Counted from the stretch's first letter, positions 40,759-50,551 are shown. The stretch is 64,000 bases of DNA from Lachnospiraceae bacterium (GCA_017468395.1 JAFUIR010000014.1:1-64000); one strand, 5' to 3'. Program-made: numbers and translations. Notes: generated by a model not told the origin, from the letters alone.

Positions 40759-43500
40759 ATGCAGAAAATTGTGGCGGGGATTCTGGCGCATGTGGATGCG
40801 GGCAAAACCACCCTTTCTGAGGCTATGCTTTATGAAAGCGGTGCCATTCGCAAGATGGGGCGGGTGGATAACCGGGATGCCTTTTTGGATACTTATGAAG
40901 TAGAACGGAATAGAGGAATTACGGTGTTTTCCAAACAGGCAGTATTTACCCTTCCTGACGTGCAGATTACCCTTTTGGATACTCCGGGGCATGTGGATTT
41001 TTCCGCAGAGATGGAAAGGACTTTGCAAGTACTGGACTATGCGGTTTTGGTAATCAGCGGTGCAGACGGTGTGCAGGGACATACCCGTACTTTGTGGAGA
41101 CTCCTTAACCGATACCGGATACCTGTCTTTTTGTTTATAAATAAAATGGATCAGCCCGGTACTGACAGGGAAGCCCTGATGCGGGAACTGAAGGAAAATT
41201 TATCGGGAAATTGTGTGGATTTTACAAAGATCGGCAAAGCGCAGTGGGGCGGTGACATACCGGAAGAAATTGCAGACGAACTTGCCATGTGCAGTGAGGC
41301 AGCGTTAGAGCAGTTTCTGGAAAGCGGAACCATAGAATTATCACTGATTAAGCAAATGATAAAGACAAGGCAGACTTTCCCCTGCTTTTTTGGCAGTGCG
41401 CTGAAAATGGAAGGGGTAAAGGAATTTATGGAGGGAGTGGAAACTTATGCGATTCCCTCTGATTATAGTGCGGATTTCGGAGCCAGGGTTTTTAAAATAT
41501 CAAGAGATGCCCAAGGCAACCGCCTGACTTATATGAAAATTACAGGCGGCGTATTAAAAGCCAGAGATGTGCTGAAAGGGACTTACAGAAATGCCGATGG
41601 CGACTTGGAAGAGTGGGAAGAGAAAGTCAACCAGATCCGAATTTACTCAGGCGAGAAGTTTGAGGCGGTCAGTGAAGTGGGCGCAGGCAGTGTCTGTGCG
41701 GTGACAGGCCTTGAAAAGACCAGACCGGGGGAAGGTCTTGGAATAGAAAAGGAGGAGGTACTGCCTCTTTTGGAGCCGGTTTTGAATTACCGGATTATTT
41801 TGCCGGAAGAAATAGATGCAGCGGTAATGCTACCGAAACTGCGGGAAATTGAGGAAGAAGAACCACAACTTCAAATCGAGTGGAATGAAAAATTGCAGGA
41901 AATCCATGCAAAGGTCATGGGGGAAGTGCAAATAGAAATATTGCAAGGCGAGATTTTCGACCGATTTGGCGTGAATGTAACCTTTGGCAGCGGAAATATT
42001 GTTTATAAAGAAACCATTGCAGATGTGGTGGAGGGTGTGGGACATTTTGAACCCCTCAGGCACTATGCAGAGGTTCATTTGATTATGGAGCCCTTGGAGC
42101 GGGGGAGCGGCTTACAGTTTGAATCGGCAGTCAGCGAGGATGAACTGGACAGGAACTGGCAGAGGCTGATACTGACTCATTTAGAAGAAAAACAGCACAA
42201 GGGCGTATTGACCGGTTCGGATATCACGGACATGAAGATTACCCTTGCAGCGGGACGTGCCCATCTGAAACATACAGAAGGCGGAGATTTCAGGCAGTCC
42301 ACTTACCGGGCTGTGAGACAGGGATTGATGCAGGCAAGGTCTGTTTTGCTTGAGCCTTACTATGAGTTTCGCATGGAATTGCCGGAGAGGTATATCGGCA
42401 GGGCAATGACGGATGTGGAGCGTCTTTTCGGGAAATGCGAGCTGACTTCCAGCGTGGATGGTATGGCAGTTCTTTGCGGAAAAGGACCTGTGCAAACCAT
42501 GTGGAATTACCAGAAAGAAGTGACCGCTTATACCAGAGGCGAGGGACACTTTTTTGGGGAACTCGGAGGATATGAACCCTGTCATAATACTGAGGAAGTT
42601 TTGGAGCAGATTGGCTACGACTGTGACAGTGACATGAGTAATCCTTCCGGTTCCGTATTCTGCGCCCATGGTGCGGGTTTTGTGGTTCCGTGGGATGAGG
42701 TGCATGATTATATGCATCTGGAAAAGCGGCTGGGTATGCGCGGAAGTAAATGGACCAAGTATGGAATTTTGACCGGAGAAGAAAGCAGCGAAGGTGCATA
42801 TATTACCATGCCTGATGAAATTGATGCAAACTATGCCAGACGCCCGGCGCCGGTTAATCCCAAAAGTCAGGAAATCTGGCTGGGCACGGAAGAAATAGAT
42901 GCCATTTTAGACAGAACTTACAATGCAAACCGCCGGGAAAATGAACGTAACAATAAGTGGGCAAAGACTAAGGCGGCGCCCCAGTTGCCTTCTGTCAGAA
43001 CTTACAGTCCTACGGTAAAAAAGCCGCAGTACCTGCTGGTAGACGGTTACAACATCATTTTTGCATGGGATGACTTAAAAGAACTTGCGAATGTTACCAT
43101 TGATGGCGCGAGAGGTAAACTGTTGGATATTCTCTGCAACTATCAGGGCATCAAAAATTGTGAACTGATTGTGGTGTTTGATGCTTACAGGGTGCAGGGA
43201 CATCAAACGGAAATTTTGGACTATCACAACATTCATGTGGTTTATACCAAGGAAGCAGAAACCGCAGACCAGTATATTGAAAAGTTTGCCCACGAAAACG
43301 GCAGAAAATATGATGTGACAGTGGCAACTTCTGATGGCCTGGAGCAGATTATCATCAGAGGACAAGGCTGCCGCCTCCTATCCGCTAGGGAACTGCGGGA
43401 AGAAATAGACCGGGTGGAAAATACCGTACAAAAGGATTATCTGGAAAGACAGGTAAAAGGTAAAAATCTGCTCGGCGAAAGCATGCCTAAGATGAATTAG
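40759..43500 (+). CDS. Tet/EF-G-like ribosomal GTPase fused to a Rae1-like NYN ribonuclease domain
   Basis: A 913-residue fusion. Residues 1 to about 690 form a translation GTPase of the ribosomal-protection (TetM/TetO) group: G1 AHVDAGKTTL, G2 NRGIT, G3 DTPGH (74-78), G4 NKMD (128-131), then EF-G-like domains. The domain IV loop reads HTEGGDFRQST, unlike the loop I recall for true TetM proteins. After a linker, residues 755-880 match YacP/Rae1: LLVDGYNIIFAW, VVFDAYRVQG, ETADQYIE and VATSDGLEQ, keeping the acidic active-site residues. Rae1 cleaves mRNA in the ribosomal A site. It lies 36 bases after SOS-type rarA with no terminator between. Confidence 0.88.
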   Translation: MQKIVAGILAHVDAGKTTLSEAMLYESGAIRKMGRVDNRDAFLDTYEVERNRGITVFSKQAVFTLPDVQITLLDTPGHVDFSAEMERTLQVLDYAVLVISGADGVQGHTRTLWRLLNRYRIPVFLFINKMDQPGTDREALMRELKENLSGNCVDFTKIGKAQWGGDIPEEIADELAMCSEAALEQFLESGTIELSLIKQMIKTRQTFPCFFGSALKMEGVKEFMEGVETYAIPSDYSADFGARVFKISRDAQGNRLTYMKITGGVLKARDVLKGTYRNADGDLEEWEEKVNQIRIYSGEKFEAVSEVGAGSVCAVTGLEKTRPGEGLGIEKEEVLPLLEPVLNYRIILPEEIDAAVMLPKLREIEEEEPQLQIEWNEKLQEIHAKVMGEVQIEILQGEIFDRFGVNVTFGSGNIVYKETIADVVEGVGHFEPLRHYAEVHLIMEPLERGSGLQFESAVSEDELDRNWQRLILTHLEEKQHKGVLTGSDITDMKITLAAGRAHLKHTEGGDFRQSTYRAVRQGLMQARSVLLEPYYEFRMELPERYIGRAMTDVERLFGKCELTSSVDGMAVLCGKGPVQTMWNYQKEVTAYTRGEGHFFGELGGYEPCHNTEEVLEQIGYDCDSDMSNPSGSVFCAHGAGFVVPWDEVHDYMHLEKRLGMRGSKWTKYGILTGEESSEGAYITMPDEIDANYARRPAPVNPKSQEIWLGTEEIDAILDRTYNANRRENERNNKWAKTKAAPQLPSVRTYSPTVKKPQYLLVDGYNIIFAWDDLKELANVTIDGARGKLLDILCNYQGIKNCELIVVFDAYRVQGHQTEILDYHNIHVVYTKEAETADQYIEKFAHENGRKYDVTVATSDGLEQIIIRGQGCRLLSARELREEIDRVENTVQKDYLERQVKGKNLLGESMPKMN

Positions 43501-43632
43501 GATAAACTGCAGCCGGAAGAATGATATTTCTACATTGTGCCGACTGGAAGTGGTAATTTGAAGTTTCTTGATGGAAGTTAATTTACTACAATATGTCGGG
43601 AAAATTACTTGGGCGATGAAAGGATTGAAAAT

Positions 43633-44442
43633 ATGAAGGGGATATGGAAAGCAATTGCTTATTTTATTTTGTATTTTGGATTAACAATGATGTTCCAAAT
43701 GATGTTATCTATAGTGTTTATGGCAATTGGTGCATTGAGTGGTTTCAATGATGAAACATTGCTTATGGAGTTTGCAAACGACAATATTTTGGGAATGACC
43801 GTGATTTCGGGTATACTTACTGTGTTTGTGCTGTATCTTGTCTTTAAACTCCGCAAAAAACAAGTTAAACAAGAATGGAAGTTAAATCGATTCAAGGTTA
43901 AAGATGTTATTTTAGCATCGGTGATATCATTTTCATTTTCGTTCGTATTTGCTTTATGTACATATAACATATCTATGGAAAACTCTTTGATGATATCAAA
44001 ATCGGTTGATTTTTATAATGAGATAGTTCCTTTGTTTGGCTCAATAATGATGGTGGCAAATTTATTGGTAATAGCCCCTATTACGGAGGAGATTGCACTT
44101 AGAGGAATTGTTTATACAAGAGTTGAAAAAAATGCAACTGCAATAATGGCTATTATAGTGAGTTCTATTTTATTCGGACTAATGCATTTTATGGCTGGTG
44201 GAATTGTACTGGTAATTGGTGCAACATTAATGGCATTGGTTTTTGGCTATATATTTTATAAGTTTAAGTCCTTGTGGGTATGTATTATAGCTCATACTGT
44301 TGCGAATATGCCAGAATTTATTCTTTATAGTAAGCCGGATATTTCAAGTGGCATATTTGGGGTATTAGTAATATTTTTTGTATGTATGTTTATTGTAGGT
44401 GTTTGTGTTATTCAAAAATCAACCCCAAAAGATAACGTATAA
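43633..44442 (+). CDS. CPBP family intramembrane metalloprotease
   Basis: A 269-residue membrane protein with about eight helices. The Abi/CPBP motifs are present: E-E-x3-R in ITEEIALRG (Glu152 and Glu153), F-x3-H in FGLMHFMAGG and the late His in IIAHTVANMPEF. Family members are intramembrane proteases related to Rce1, and several protect against bacteriocins or process peptides. The ATG preceded by AAAGG was chosen over a TTG at 43609. AT-rich. Confidence 0.87.
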   Translation: MKGIWKAIAYFILYFGLTMMFQMMLSIVFMAIGALSGFNDETLLMEFANDNILGMTVISGILTVFVLYLVFKLRKKQVKQEWKLNRFKVKDVILASVISFSFSFVFALCTYNISMENSLMISKSVDFYNEIVPLFGSIMMVANLLVIAPITEEIALRGIVYTRVEKNATAIMAIIVSSILFGLMHFMAGGIVLVIGATLMALVFGYIFYKFKSLWVCIIAHTVANMPEFILYSKPDISSGIFGVLVIFFVCMFIVGVCVIQKSTPKDNV

Positions 44443-44519
44443 TCATGCTCAAATTTTCAGTTTTCCGGGGGGGAATCCTAAGTTGTTGAGTAGCAAAATG
44501 AATTTGATGAGGTGTAAAT

Positions 44520-44906
44520 ATGTTGTTAATTGGAGTTAGAGAAGAAAATGCATGGTTGATTTCAAGATGGAATTTAACATATCGTGTAGGTTGGAAACAA
44601 ATATGCAAAGCTGCACATTCTGTTTATGATTATTACAAAGGTTTAGAAATATTGGTTGATAACAGAGCGGTAGATGCGATAAATAAAGAGAGCATTTTGA
44701 GTCTTGATGAATCGAGAACCCTGACAATAAGAGGCATCTCAACCATTGTTGGAATTCCAATCATGATAACATTTTATAATCAAACCAATATAGTAGATAT
44801 AAATGTGGCGCAAGCAACAGAAGAATTCAAGGGTGCTGATTATGAAAAGTTTAATAAATCTCTTTGTCAATATTTGGATAGTATGGAAATAGCAATGCAC
44901 CAATAG
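44520..44906 (+). CDS. hypothetical protein
   Basis: A 128-residue soluble protein starting LLIGVREENAWLISRWN. It has a mixed alpha/beta pattern with no signal peptide, membrane helix or known motif. GAGGTG lies about 10 bases before the ATG. It is AT-rich, isolated between the CPBP gene and the convergent TetR gene, and could not be assigned to a family. Confidence 0.55.
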   Translation: MLLIGVREENAWLISRWNLTYRVGWKQICKAAHSVYDYYKGLEILVDNRAVDAINKESILSLDESRTLTIRGISTIVGIPIMITFYNQTNIVDINVAQATEEFKGADYEKFNKSLCQYLDSMEIAMHQ

Positions 44907-44925
44907 TTGACCAACTAAAATCAGG

Positions 44926-45489
44926 TTATAGTATTGGTTCAATAGTGGCAATAAAATATTCGGTAATCTGTTCCGGGCTTTCTTTCATGTCAAGTGATAA
45001 CCACCAGCTAACCGTTTCCACAAAAGAAGAGGTTATGTGATTTATAAGATAATCCTCCGGTAATTTAGCATTTTTTAAAAGCCCTTTTTGAGCATATTGG
45101 GAGATTATCAGTTTTTTTAGATTGCTCTTAAAATATTTCAGGAATAAATCGTTGTTCTGAGAAGAAAGAAGTTCCAGTATATGACGGTCATTTTCCTGTA
45201 AGTGACGCAGAAGATGAAGAAATACAGAATCAGCTGTATTACCACAGGAATAATGATCATGACCATGCGGGAGTCCCATTGCTGTATCAATAATATGACC
45301 GAATAATTCTTCGCAAAGGTCTTTTAACAGATAATCTTTAGTCTCGAAATGTGCATAAAAAGTAGTTCTTCCCACATCAGCAGTATCAATGATTTCCTGA
45401 ACGGAAATCTGATTATAATTTTTTTTAGAAAGCAAAGAAGCAAATGCGTTAAAGATAGCTTCTCTGCTTTTTTTCTGTCTTCTATCCAT
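44926..45489 (-). CDS. TetR-family regulator, probable repressor of the P-type ATPase
   Basis: A 187-residue TetR regulator. The N-terminal helix-turn-helix is clear: ISVQEIIDTADVGRTTFYAHFETKDYLL. The C-terminal helical ligand domain contains several His residues around residue 80 (PHGHDHYS), a possible metal site. The gene is divergent from a metal-translocating ATPase, and the half-sites TACAGAACA lie in front of both genes, so it most likely represses both. GGGAGG precedes its ATG. Confidence 0.87.
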   Translation of the reverse strand: MDRRQKKSREAIFNAFASLLSKKNYNQISVQEIIDTADVGRTTFYAHFETKDYLLKDLCEELFGHIIDTAMGLPHGHDHYSCGNTADSVFLHLLRHLQENDRHILELLSSQNNDLFLKYFKSNLKKLIISQYAQKGLLKNAKLPEDYLINHITSSFVETVSWWLSLDMKESPEQITEYFIATIEPIL

Positions 45490-45550
45490 AAAGCCTCCCG
45501 AACAAATTTAAAAAAATGTTCTGTAACAAACAGACATAATTTTTTGATTA

Positions 45551-45602
45551 TTGAAAGTGATAGATGCAATTTATATACTAATACAGAACAAGATGTTTTG
45601 TA
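45551..45602 (+). promoter_or_regulatory. promoter and TetR-type operator of the P-type ATPase gene
   Basis: TTGAAA (45551-45556) and TATACT (45574-45579) are 17 bases apart. The inverted repeat TACAGAACA-AGA-TGTTTTGTA (45582-45602; 8 of 9 paired) covers the expected start site. The same half-site occurs in reverse (TGTTCTGTA) near 45518-45526 in the leader of the TetR gene. Confidence 0.7.
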
Positions 45603-45657
45603 TCAAACACATTATATGATGTAGAATAAATGATGTCAACAAAGCGAGGTTAGAAAG

Positions 45658-47529
45658 ATGTTAAAGAAAATCAATGATTTCCTGGCAGGTGTCCCGGCAA
45701 CACTTGTAGGAGGAGTGTTTCTTGTATTAAGTTTTGTTCTGCCGAGAATTGGAGGGAATCTTCCGATTGATCCTGCGTGGATTACCGTAATTATCAGTGG
45801 AATTCCTCTTCTATATCTGGCAATATGGAGAATAATTTATAATCCGGGTATCAGTAAAATTTCATCAGCACTTTTGATTAGTATTGCCATGTTTGCGGCT
45901 ATTGCAATAGGAGATTTGTTTGCAGCGGGAGAAGTTGCATTTATTATGGCAATCGGTGCAATTTTGGAGGATATGACCACTGAAAGGGCTAAGAAGGGAT
46001 TAAAGAAGTTGATTAGTCTTACACCAACTCAGGGGCGAAAACTTGTAGATGGTAAAGAGGTAATGATTCCGGCAGAAGAAATACGGAAGGAAGATTTGCT
46101 TCGTGTTCTTCCGGGAGAAACAATTCCTGTGGATGGAATTCTTCTTTCCGGTGAAACTTCTGTAGACCAGTCAATTATGACCGGGGAATCTATCCCGGTA
46201 GATAAGGGGGTGGGGGAAGAAGTGTACTGTGGGACGATTAATTGTTTTGGTGCAATAGATATAAAAGCAACGAAGGTAGGAGAGGACAGTTCTCTGCGGA
46301 AATTGATTCGCATGGTGCAGGAAGCAGAAAATAATAAAGCACCAATGCAGCGTATTGCCGACAAATGTGCAAGTTGGCTTGTTCCGGTAGCACTGATGAT
46401 AGCAATTATTACAGCCATAATTACAAAGGACATTGTTAGAGCCGTTACAGTTCTTGTTGTATTCTGTCCTTGCGCATTAGTACTTGCAACCCCTACTGCT
46501 ATCATGGCGGCTATAGGGCAGGCAACAAAGCATGGTGTCATCGTTAAGTCCGGTGAAGCGCTGGAAAAAATGGGTAAGGTAGATATAATTGCTTTTGATA
46601 AGACCGGCACACTTACATTAGGAGAACTTGAAGTTAGTGATATTATTTCTTTTGAAGAAAACTTAGGTGAAAATGATTTATTATCCATGGTAGCATCCGC
46701 AGAGAGTAAAAGTGAACACCCTTTAGGAAAAGCAATTGCAGCACATGCTCAAAACAAAAAGATGACTATCACGGAACCGGGCAATTTCAAGATGGAAAGT
46801 GGTAGAGGCATCTATGCTGAGGTGTCCGATAAACAATTACACTGTGGTAATGAGAGATTTTTGAATGAGAATAGTATTACAATCAATGATAGCGTCCGGA
46901 TAAAATTGGAAAAACTCCGAATGCAGGGAAAAGCTTCTGTACTTGTTGCGGATGGTAAAAAATGTATAGGTATTATTGGGTTATCTGATATACTTCGCCC
47001 GGAAGCAGAAAAAATGGTTAAAATGCTTAGTGAAATAAAAACAGAGGTGGTATTACTTACCGGAGATAATAAGAAAACTGCGGATTACTTTGCTAAGCAG
47101 GTAGGAATACACAATATACATGCCGAACTTTTACCTGAGCAGAAGGTAGAAAATATCAACAGTCTACAAGCGAATGGCAAAGTAGTCTGTATGATTGGTG
47201 ATGGTGTAAACGATGCGCCTGCGTTAAAGTGTGCAAATGTAGGTGTTGCAATGGGAAGTATGGGAAGTGACATTGCAATTGAAGCGGCTGATATTGCACT
47301 TATGAGTGATGATATTACAAAAATTCCATATTTAAAACGACTTTCAAATGCAACAGTAAGTACAATCAAATTTAGTATTACACTTTCTATGTGTATCAAT
47401 TTTCTTGCGGTTACACTTTCGGTATTGGGCGTATTAACACCTACAACCGGTGCTTTGGTGCACAATGCAGGTTCCTGTTTTGTGGTTTTGATAGCAGCAT
47501 TATTATATGACAGAAAATTTGAAAGTTAA
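45658..47529 (+). CDS. heavy-metal-translocating P-type ATPase (P1B)
   Basis: A 623-residue P1B ATPase that pumps metal ions out of the cell. It has the TGE-like actuator MTGESIPVD, the metal-translocation motif CPC (270-272) in VFCPCALVLATP, the phosphorylation site Asp314 in DKTGTLTLGE, the HP motif SEHPLGKA, and GDGVNDAPAL. It lacks an N-terminal HMA or His-rich metal-binding domain, unlike many CopA and CadA pumps. The substrate (zinc, cadmium, copper or iron) cannot be decided. A divergent TetR regulator and operator control it. Confidence 0.93.
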   Translation: MLKKINDFLAGVPATLVGGVFLVLSFVLPRIGGNLPIDPAWITVIISGIPLLYLAIWRIIYNPGISKISSALLISIAMFAAIAIGDLFAAGEVAFIMAIGAILEDMTTERAKKGLKKLISLTPTQGRKLVDGKEVMIPAEEIRKEDLLRVLPGETIPVDGILLSGETSVDQSIMTGESIPVDKGVGEEVYCGTINCFGAIDIKATKVGEDSSLRKLIRMVQEAENNKAPMQRIADKCASWLVPVALMIAIITAIITKDIVRAVTVLVVFCPCALVLATPTAIMAAIGQATKHGVIVKSGEALEKMGKVDIIAFDKTGTLTLGELEVSDIISFEENLGENDLLSMVASAESKSEHPLGKAIAAHAQNKKMTITEPGNFKMESGRGIYAEVSDKQLHCGNERFLNENSITINDSVRIKLEKLRMQGKASVLVADGKKCIGIIGLSDILRPEAEKMVKMLSEIKTEVVLLTGDNKKTADYFAKQVGIHNIHAELLPEQKVENINSLQANGKVVCMIGDGVNDAPALKCANVGVAMGSMGSDIAIEAADIALMSDDITKIPYLKRLSNATVSTIKFSITLSMCINFLAVTLSVLGVLTPTTGALVHNAGSCFVVLIAALLYDRKFES

Positions 47530-47592
47530 AGATATTGTTTCTAAAGTAAAACAGACCTGTGAAATGGAATATGCTTATTTGGCGCAAAAAAG

Positions 47593-47630
47593 CACCCGCT
47601 CACTTTGATATAAGTCAAAGTGGACGGGTG
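47593..47630. terminator. bidirectional terminator between the ATPase and trkH
   Basis: CACCCGCTCACTTTGA (47593-47608) pairs with TCAAAGTGGACGGGTG (47615-47630) over 16 positions with one mismatch and a six-base loop. T-rich sequence lies on the right and A-rich on the left, so it can serve both converging genes. Confidence 0.85.
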
Positions 47631-47640
47631 TATTTTCTTG

Positions 47641-49080
47641 CTAGCGTTTTCTCCAACATGCCGGACTGAACAGTACCAACATGGGAAGCAGTTCTAAACG
47701 TCCTGCCAGCATGTTAAAAATTAAAATAATTTTACTGAAAGGAGAAAAGAAGGCGTAGTTTCCAAAAGGACCTACGGATTCCAAACCGGGACCAATGTTG
47801 TTAATAGAAGCGATAACCGCAGTGACATTGGTTGTAAAATCATAACCGTCAATACTGAGTAACAGTACGGACAAGGACATCATGACAAAGTAAATTGCCA
47901 TATAAGCATTAGTAGAGCGGATGGTATCTTCTGCGATAACATGTCCATTTAAGCGGATTTTGCTGACCTGATTCGGATGGGCGATGGTAGCAATTTCCTT
48001 GCGGATGGATTTAATTAAAATCAGGATACGCGATACTTTGATACCGCCGCCGGTACTTCCTGCACAGGCACCGATAAACATTAAGAGAACCAGGCAACTC
48101 TTGGAAAGTTCCGGCCAACGGTTAAAGTCCGTAGTGGAATAACCGGTGGTAGTAATAACGGAACCGATTTGGAAGAAGGTGTGTCTCAGACCTTCGCCGG
48201 CAGTGGGAAACATTTCTCTAATATTAGAGAAAATAATGCCTCCTGTCACGGCGATAATCCCCAGATACCACCATACCTCTTCAAAGGAAAATACTTGTTT
48301 CCATTTGCGGCGCAGCAGTATAAAAAACATGCTGTAGTTAATACCGCTCATAATCATAAAAATCGTAACTGTATTTTGGATGGCCGGTGAATAACTTCCT
48401 ATACTGTCATTTTTGATGCCGAAACCGCCAGTACCCGTGGTTCCGAAACCGGTACAAAATGCCTCAAAAACAGGCATACCGAGAATGATCAGAATAATAA
48501 TTAACAGTGCGGTAAGAAAAATATAAAGACCATACAAAATAATGGAAGTATCTTTTAATTTTGGTACCAACTTATCTACCGAAGGTCCCGGACTTTCGGC
48601 TTTCATCAGTGTCATGGTGGAACCACCCAGCAAAGGGGTAATGGCAAGGATGAATACAAATACACCCATACCGCCAATCCAGTGGGTGAAACTTCTCCAG
48701 AAAAGGTTTGCATGGGATAGGACTTCCACATCGGTCAATATGCTGGCTCCGGTAGTTGTGAAGCCGGATACGGTTTCAAAAAAAGCATCCACATAAGAAG
48801 GAATATCACCGGAAAACACAAAGGGAAGGGCACCAAACAAACTCATAACCGTCCAGCACAGGGCTACGATAACGAAACCTTCCCGGCTGTAGAGAGAACG
48901 GCTGGTAGGTTTTTTGAGGGTGAGCAAAACACCCAAAACCAGACAGATTGCAGCGGTCCCAAAGTAGGAGATACTGTCTGTCTCGTGGTAAATGATGCCT
49001 ACCAGGGCCGGCAGGCAAAGGAAAGCCGCTTCAAACTTCAGTACCCACCCTGTAATATAGCGAATAATGGAATAGTTCAT
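47641..49080 (-). CDS. trkH: Trk-type potassium uptake protein, membrane subunit TrkH
   Basis: A 479-residue potassium transporter with about ten membrane helices and four selectivity-filter-like loops (for example TTTGASILT, GTTGTGGFG, TTTGYSTTD and GGGIKVSR). It imports K+ with the cytoplasmic partner TrkA, whose gene lies six bases upstream on the same strand. Confidence 0.93.
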   Translation of the reverse strand: MNYSIIRYITGWVLKFEAAFLCLPALVGIIYHETDSISYFGTAAICLVLGVLLTLKKPTSRSLYSREGFVIVALCWTVMSLFGALPFVFSGDIPSYVDAFFETVSGFTTTGASILTDVEVLSHANLFWRSFTHWIGGMGVFVFILAITPLLGGSTMTLMKAESPGPSVDKLVPKLKDTSIILYGLYIFLTALLIIILIILGMPVFEAFCTGFGTTGTGGFGIKNDSIGSYSPAIQNTVTIFMIMSGINYSMFFILLRRKWKQVFSFEEVWWYLGIIAVTGGIIFSNIREMFPTAGEGLRHTFFQIGSVITTTGYSTTDFNRWPELSKSCLVLLMFIGACAGSTGGGIKVSRILILIKSIRKEIATIAHPNQVSKIRLNGHVIAEDTIRSTNAYMAIYFVMMSLSVLLLSIDGYDFTTNVTAVIASINNIGPGLESVGPFGNYAFFSPFSKIILIFNMLAGRLELLPMLVLFSPACWRKR

Positions 49081-49086
49081 AACGAA

Positions 49087-50445
49087 TTACCTCTCCAGTA
49101 TTTCATCAAGATTGTTGATTTTATAGTCTTTTAAAATAATAACTACGGTATCACCGGGCATAATGCAGTCCTGACCGCTGGGAATAATAACCTGACCATC
49201 TCTGTAAATGCAGCAAATCAACGTGTTTTTGCGAATCCGCAGTTGTTGAAGCGCAGTGCCGGTTACAAGGGAATCGTCCTTTACGGAAAACTCCAGTGCC
49301 TCTGCTTGTCCCTCGGCCAATTTATAAAAGTTTTCTACGTCGTTATTCAGTGAGTTGCTGGCGGAGCGGACAAACTTAGTAATATAGTCTGCGGTGATTA
49401 AGCGGGGATAAAGGACACTGTCTAGGGATAACTGGTCTAAAATGCCCGAGAAATTTACCCGATTGACTTTTGTAATGGTTTTGGCGTTGGAGTTACTTTG
49501 GCAGAACATGGAAAGCAAAATATTTTCCTCATCCAAATTGGTCATGGAAACTACTACGTCCGCATCCTCCAAACCTTCCTGCAACAAAAGATTATGGTCT
49601 GTTGCATCTCCGTGAATGATGGTTGCTTTGGGAAGACGTTCGCAAAGTTCCTCACAGCGCTCTCTGTCAATTTCAATGATTTTTACATTCTGTCCGTTTT
49701 TTAGCAGAATTTTTGCAAGGTAATAAGAAGTCTTTCCGCCGCCCAAAATAATGACATCTTTTGCGCGGGTGGTGGAAATCGCCAGTTGTTTAAAGTAGGT
49801 ATTTACTTTGGCACGTTCGGCAACTACGCCAAGGACATCCCCGGCCTGAATGACAAATTCGCCGCGGGGGATAGTAACTTCACCATCACGATTAACCAGA
49901 CATACCAGCATCTGACTTTTTAAGGACAGGCGGATATCCTGTAAGGAACGTCCCACCAAAACGGAATCCGTATCTACCCGGAAATGAACCAGATTGATGT
50001 GCCCGTTGGCAAAAGAATCAATTTTTTGCGCAAAAGGAAAGCGGACAATTTGGGACATTTCCTGAGCCAAAGCGGATTCGGGGTTGATAATCATGGCAAG
50101 ACCGAATTCATTTTTTAAATATTCCACATCGTTGTGATAGATGGGATTGCGGACTCTGGCAATGGTTTTGCAGTTACCTGCTTTTTTTGCAATCATGCAG
50201 CAGAGCAGATTGTGTTCATCGGAGCCGGTTACGGCAATCAAAAGGTCTGTTCCTTTAATGTCTGCTTCTTTTAATATTTCATAACTGACACCGTTTCCTT
50301 CGATGCCGATAACATCAAAGTTATTGGTAACAGCAGTTAATTTTTCCATATTTTCATCAATAGCTATAATATTGTGTCCTTCGGCGGATAATTGTTCTAC
50401 CAAAGTGTAGCCAACTTTTCCGCAGCCGACGATAATAATTTTCAT
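49087..50445 (-). CDS. trkA: Trk potassium channel regulatory subunit TrkA
   Basis: A 452-residue protein with two RCK units. Each has a Rossmann start (IIVGCGKVGYTLVEQL and VIILGGGKTSYYLAKIL) and a TrkA_C domain (LQDIRLSLKSQMLVCLVN; LQQLRIRKNTLICCIY). It binds nucleotides and gates TrkH on the cytoplasmic face. A possible extended -10 (TGGTATACT, minus strand, about 70 bases upstream) precedes it. Confidence 0.93.
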   Translation of the reverse strand: MKIIIVGCGKVGYTLVEQLSAEGHNIIAIDENMEKLTAVTNNFDVIGIEGNGVSYEILKEADIKGTDLLIAVTGSDEHNLLCCMIAKKAGNCKTIARVRNPIYHNDVEYLKNEFGLAMIINPESALAQEMSQIVRFPFAQKIDSFANGHINLVHFRVDTDSVLVGRSLQDIRLSLKSQMLVCLVNRDGEVTIPRGEFVIQAGDVLGVVAERAKVNTYFKQLAISTTRAKDVIILGGGKTSYYLAKILLKNGQNVKIIEIDRERCEELCERLPKATIIHGDATDHNLLLQEGLEDADVVVSMTNLDEENILLSMFCQSNSNAKTITKVNRVNFSGILDQLSLDSVLYPRLITADYITKFVRSASNSLNNDVENFYKLAEGQAEALEFSVKDDSLVTGTALQQLRIRKNTLICCIYRDGQVIIPSGQDCIMPGDTVVIILKDYKINNLDEILER

Positions 50446-50551
50446 GGATACGTCCTCTTTTTCTTAAGATAAAATTTGATTTTGTAAAAATGGATAAAAA
50501 ATAAACCCATGATAAGTATACCACAGGATTTAAAAAAAGTAGAGGAAACTT

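Noticed and set aside
40759-43500. Tetracycline resistance gene
   Set aside because: The domain IV loop differs from what I recall of TetM/TetO, and a C-terminal NYN nuclease domain is present, so a drug-resistance role is not supported.
45501-45525. LexA box in front of the TetR gene
   Set aside because: GAAC and GTTC are too far apart; the sequence fits the TACAGAACA TetR half-site better.
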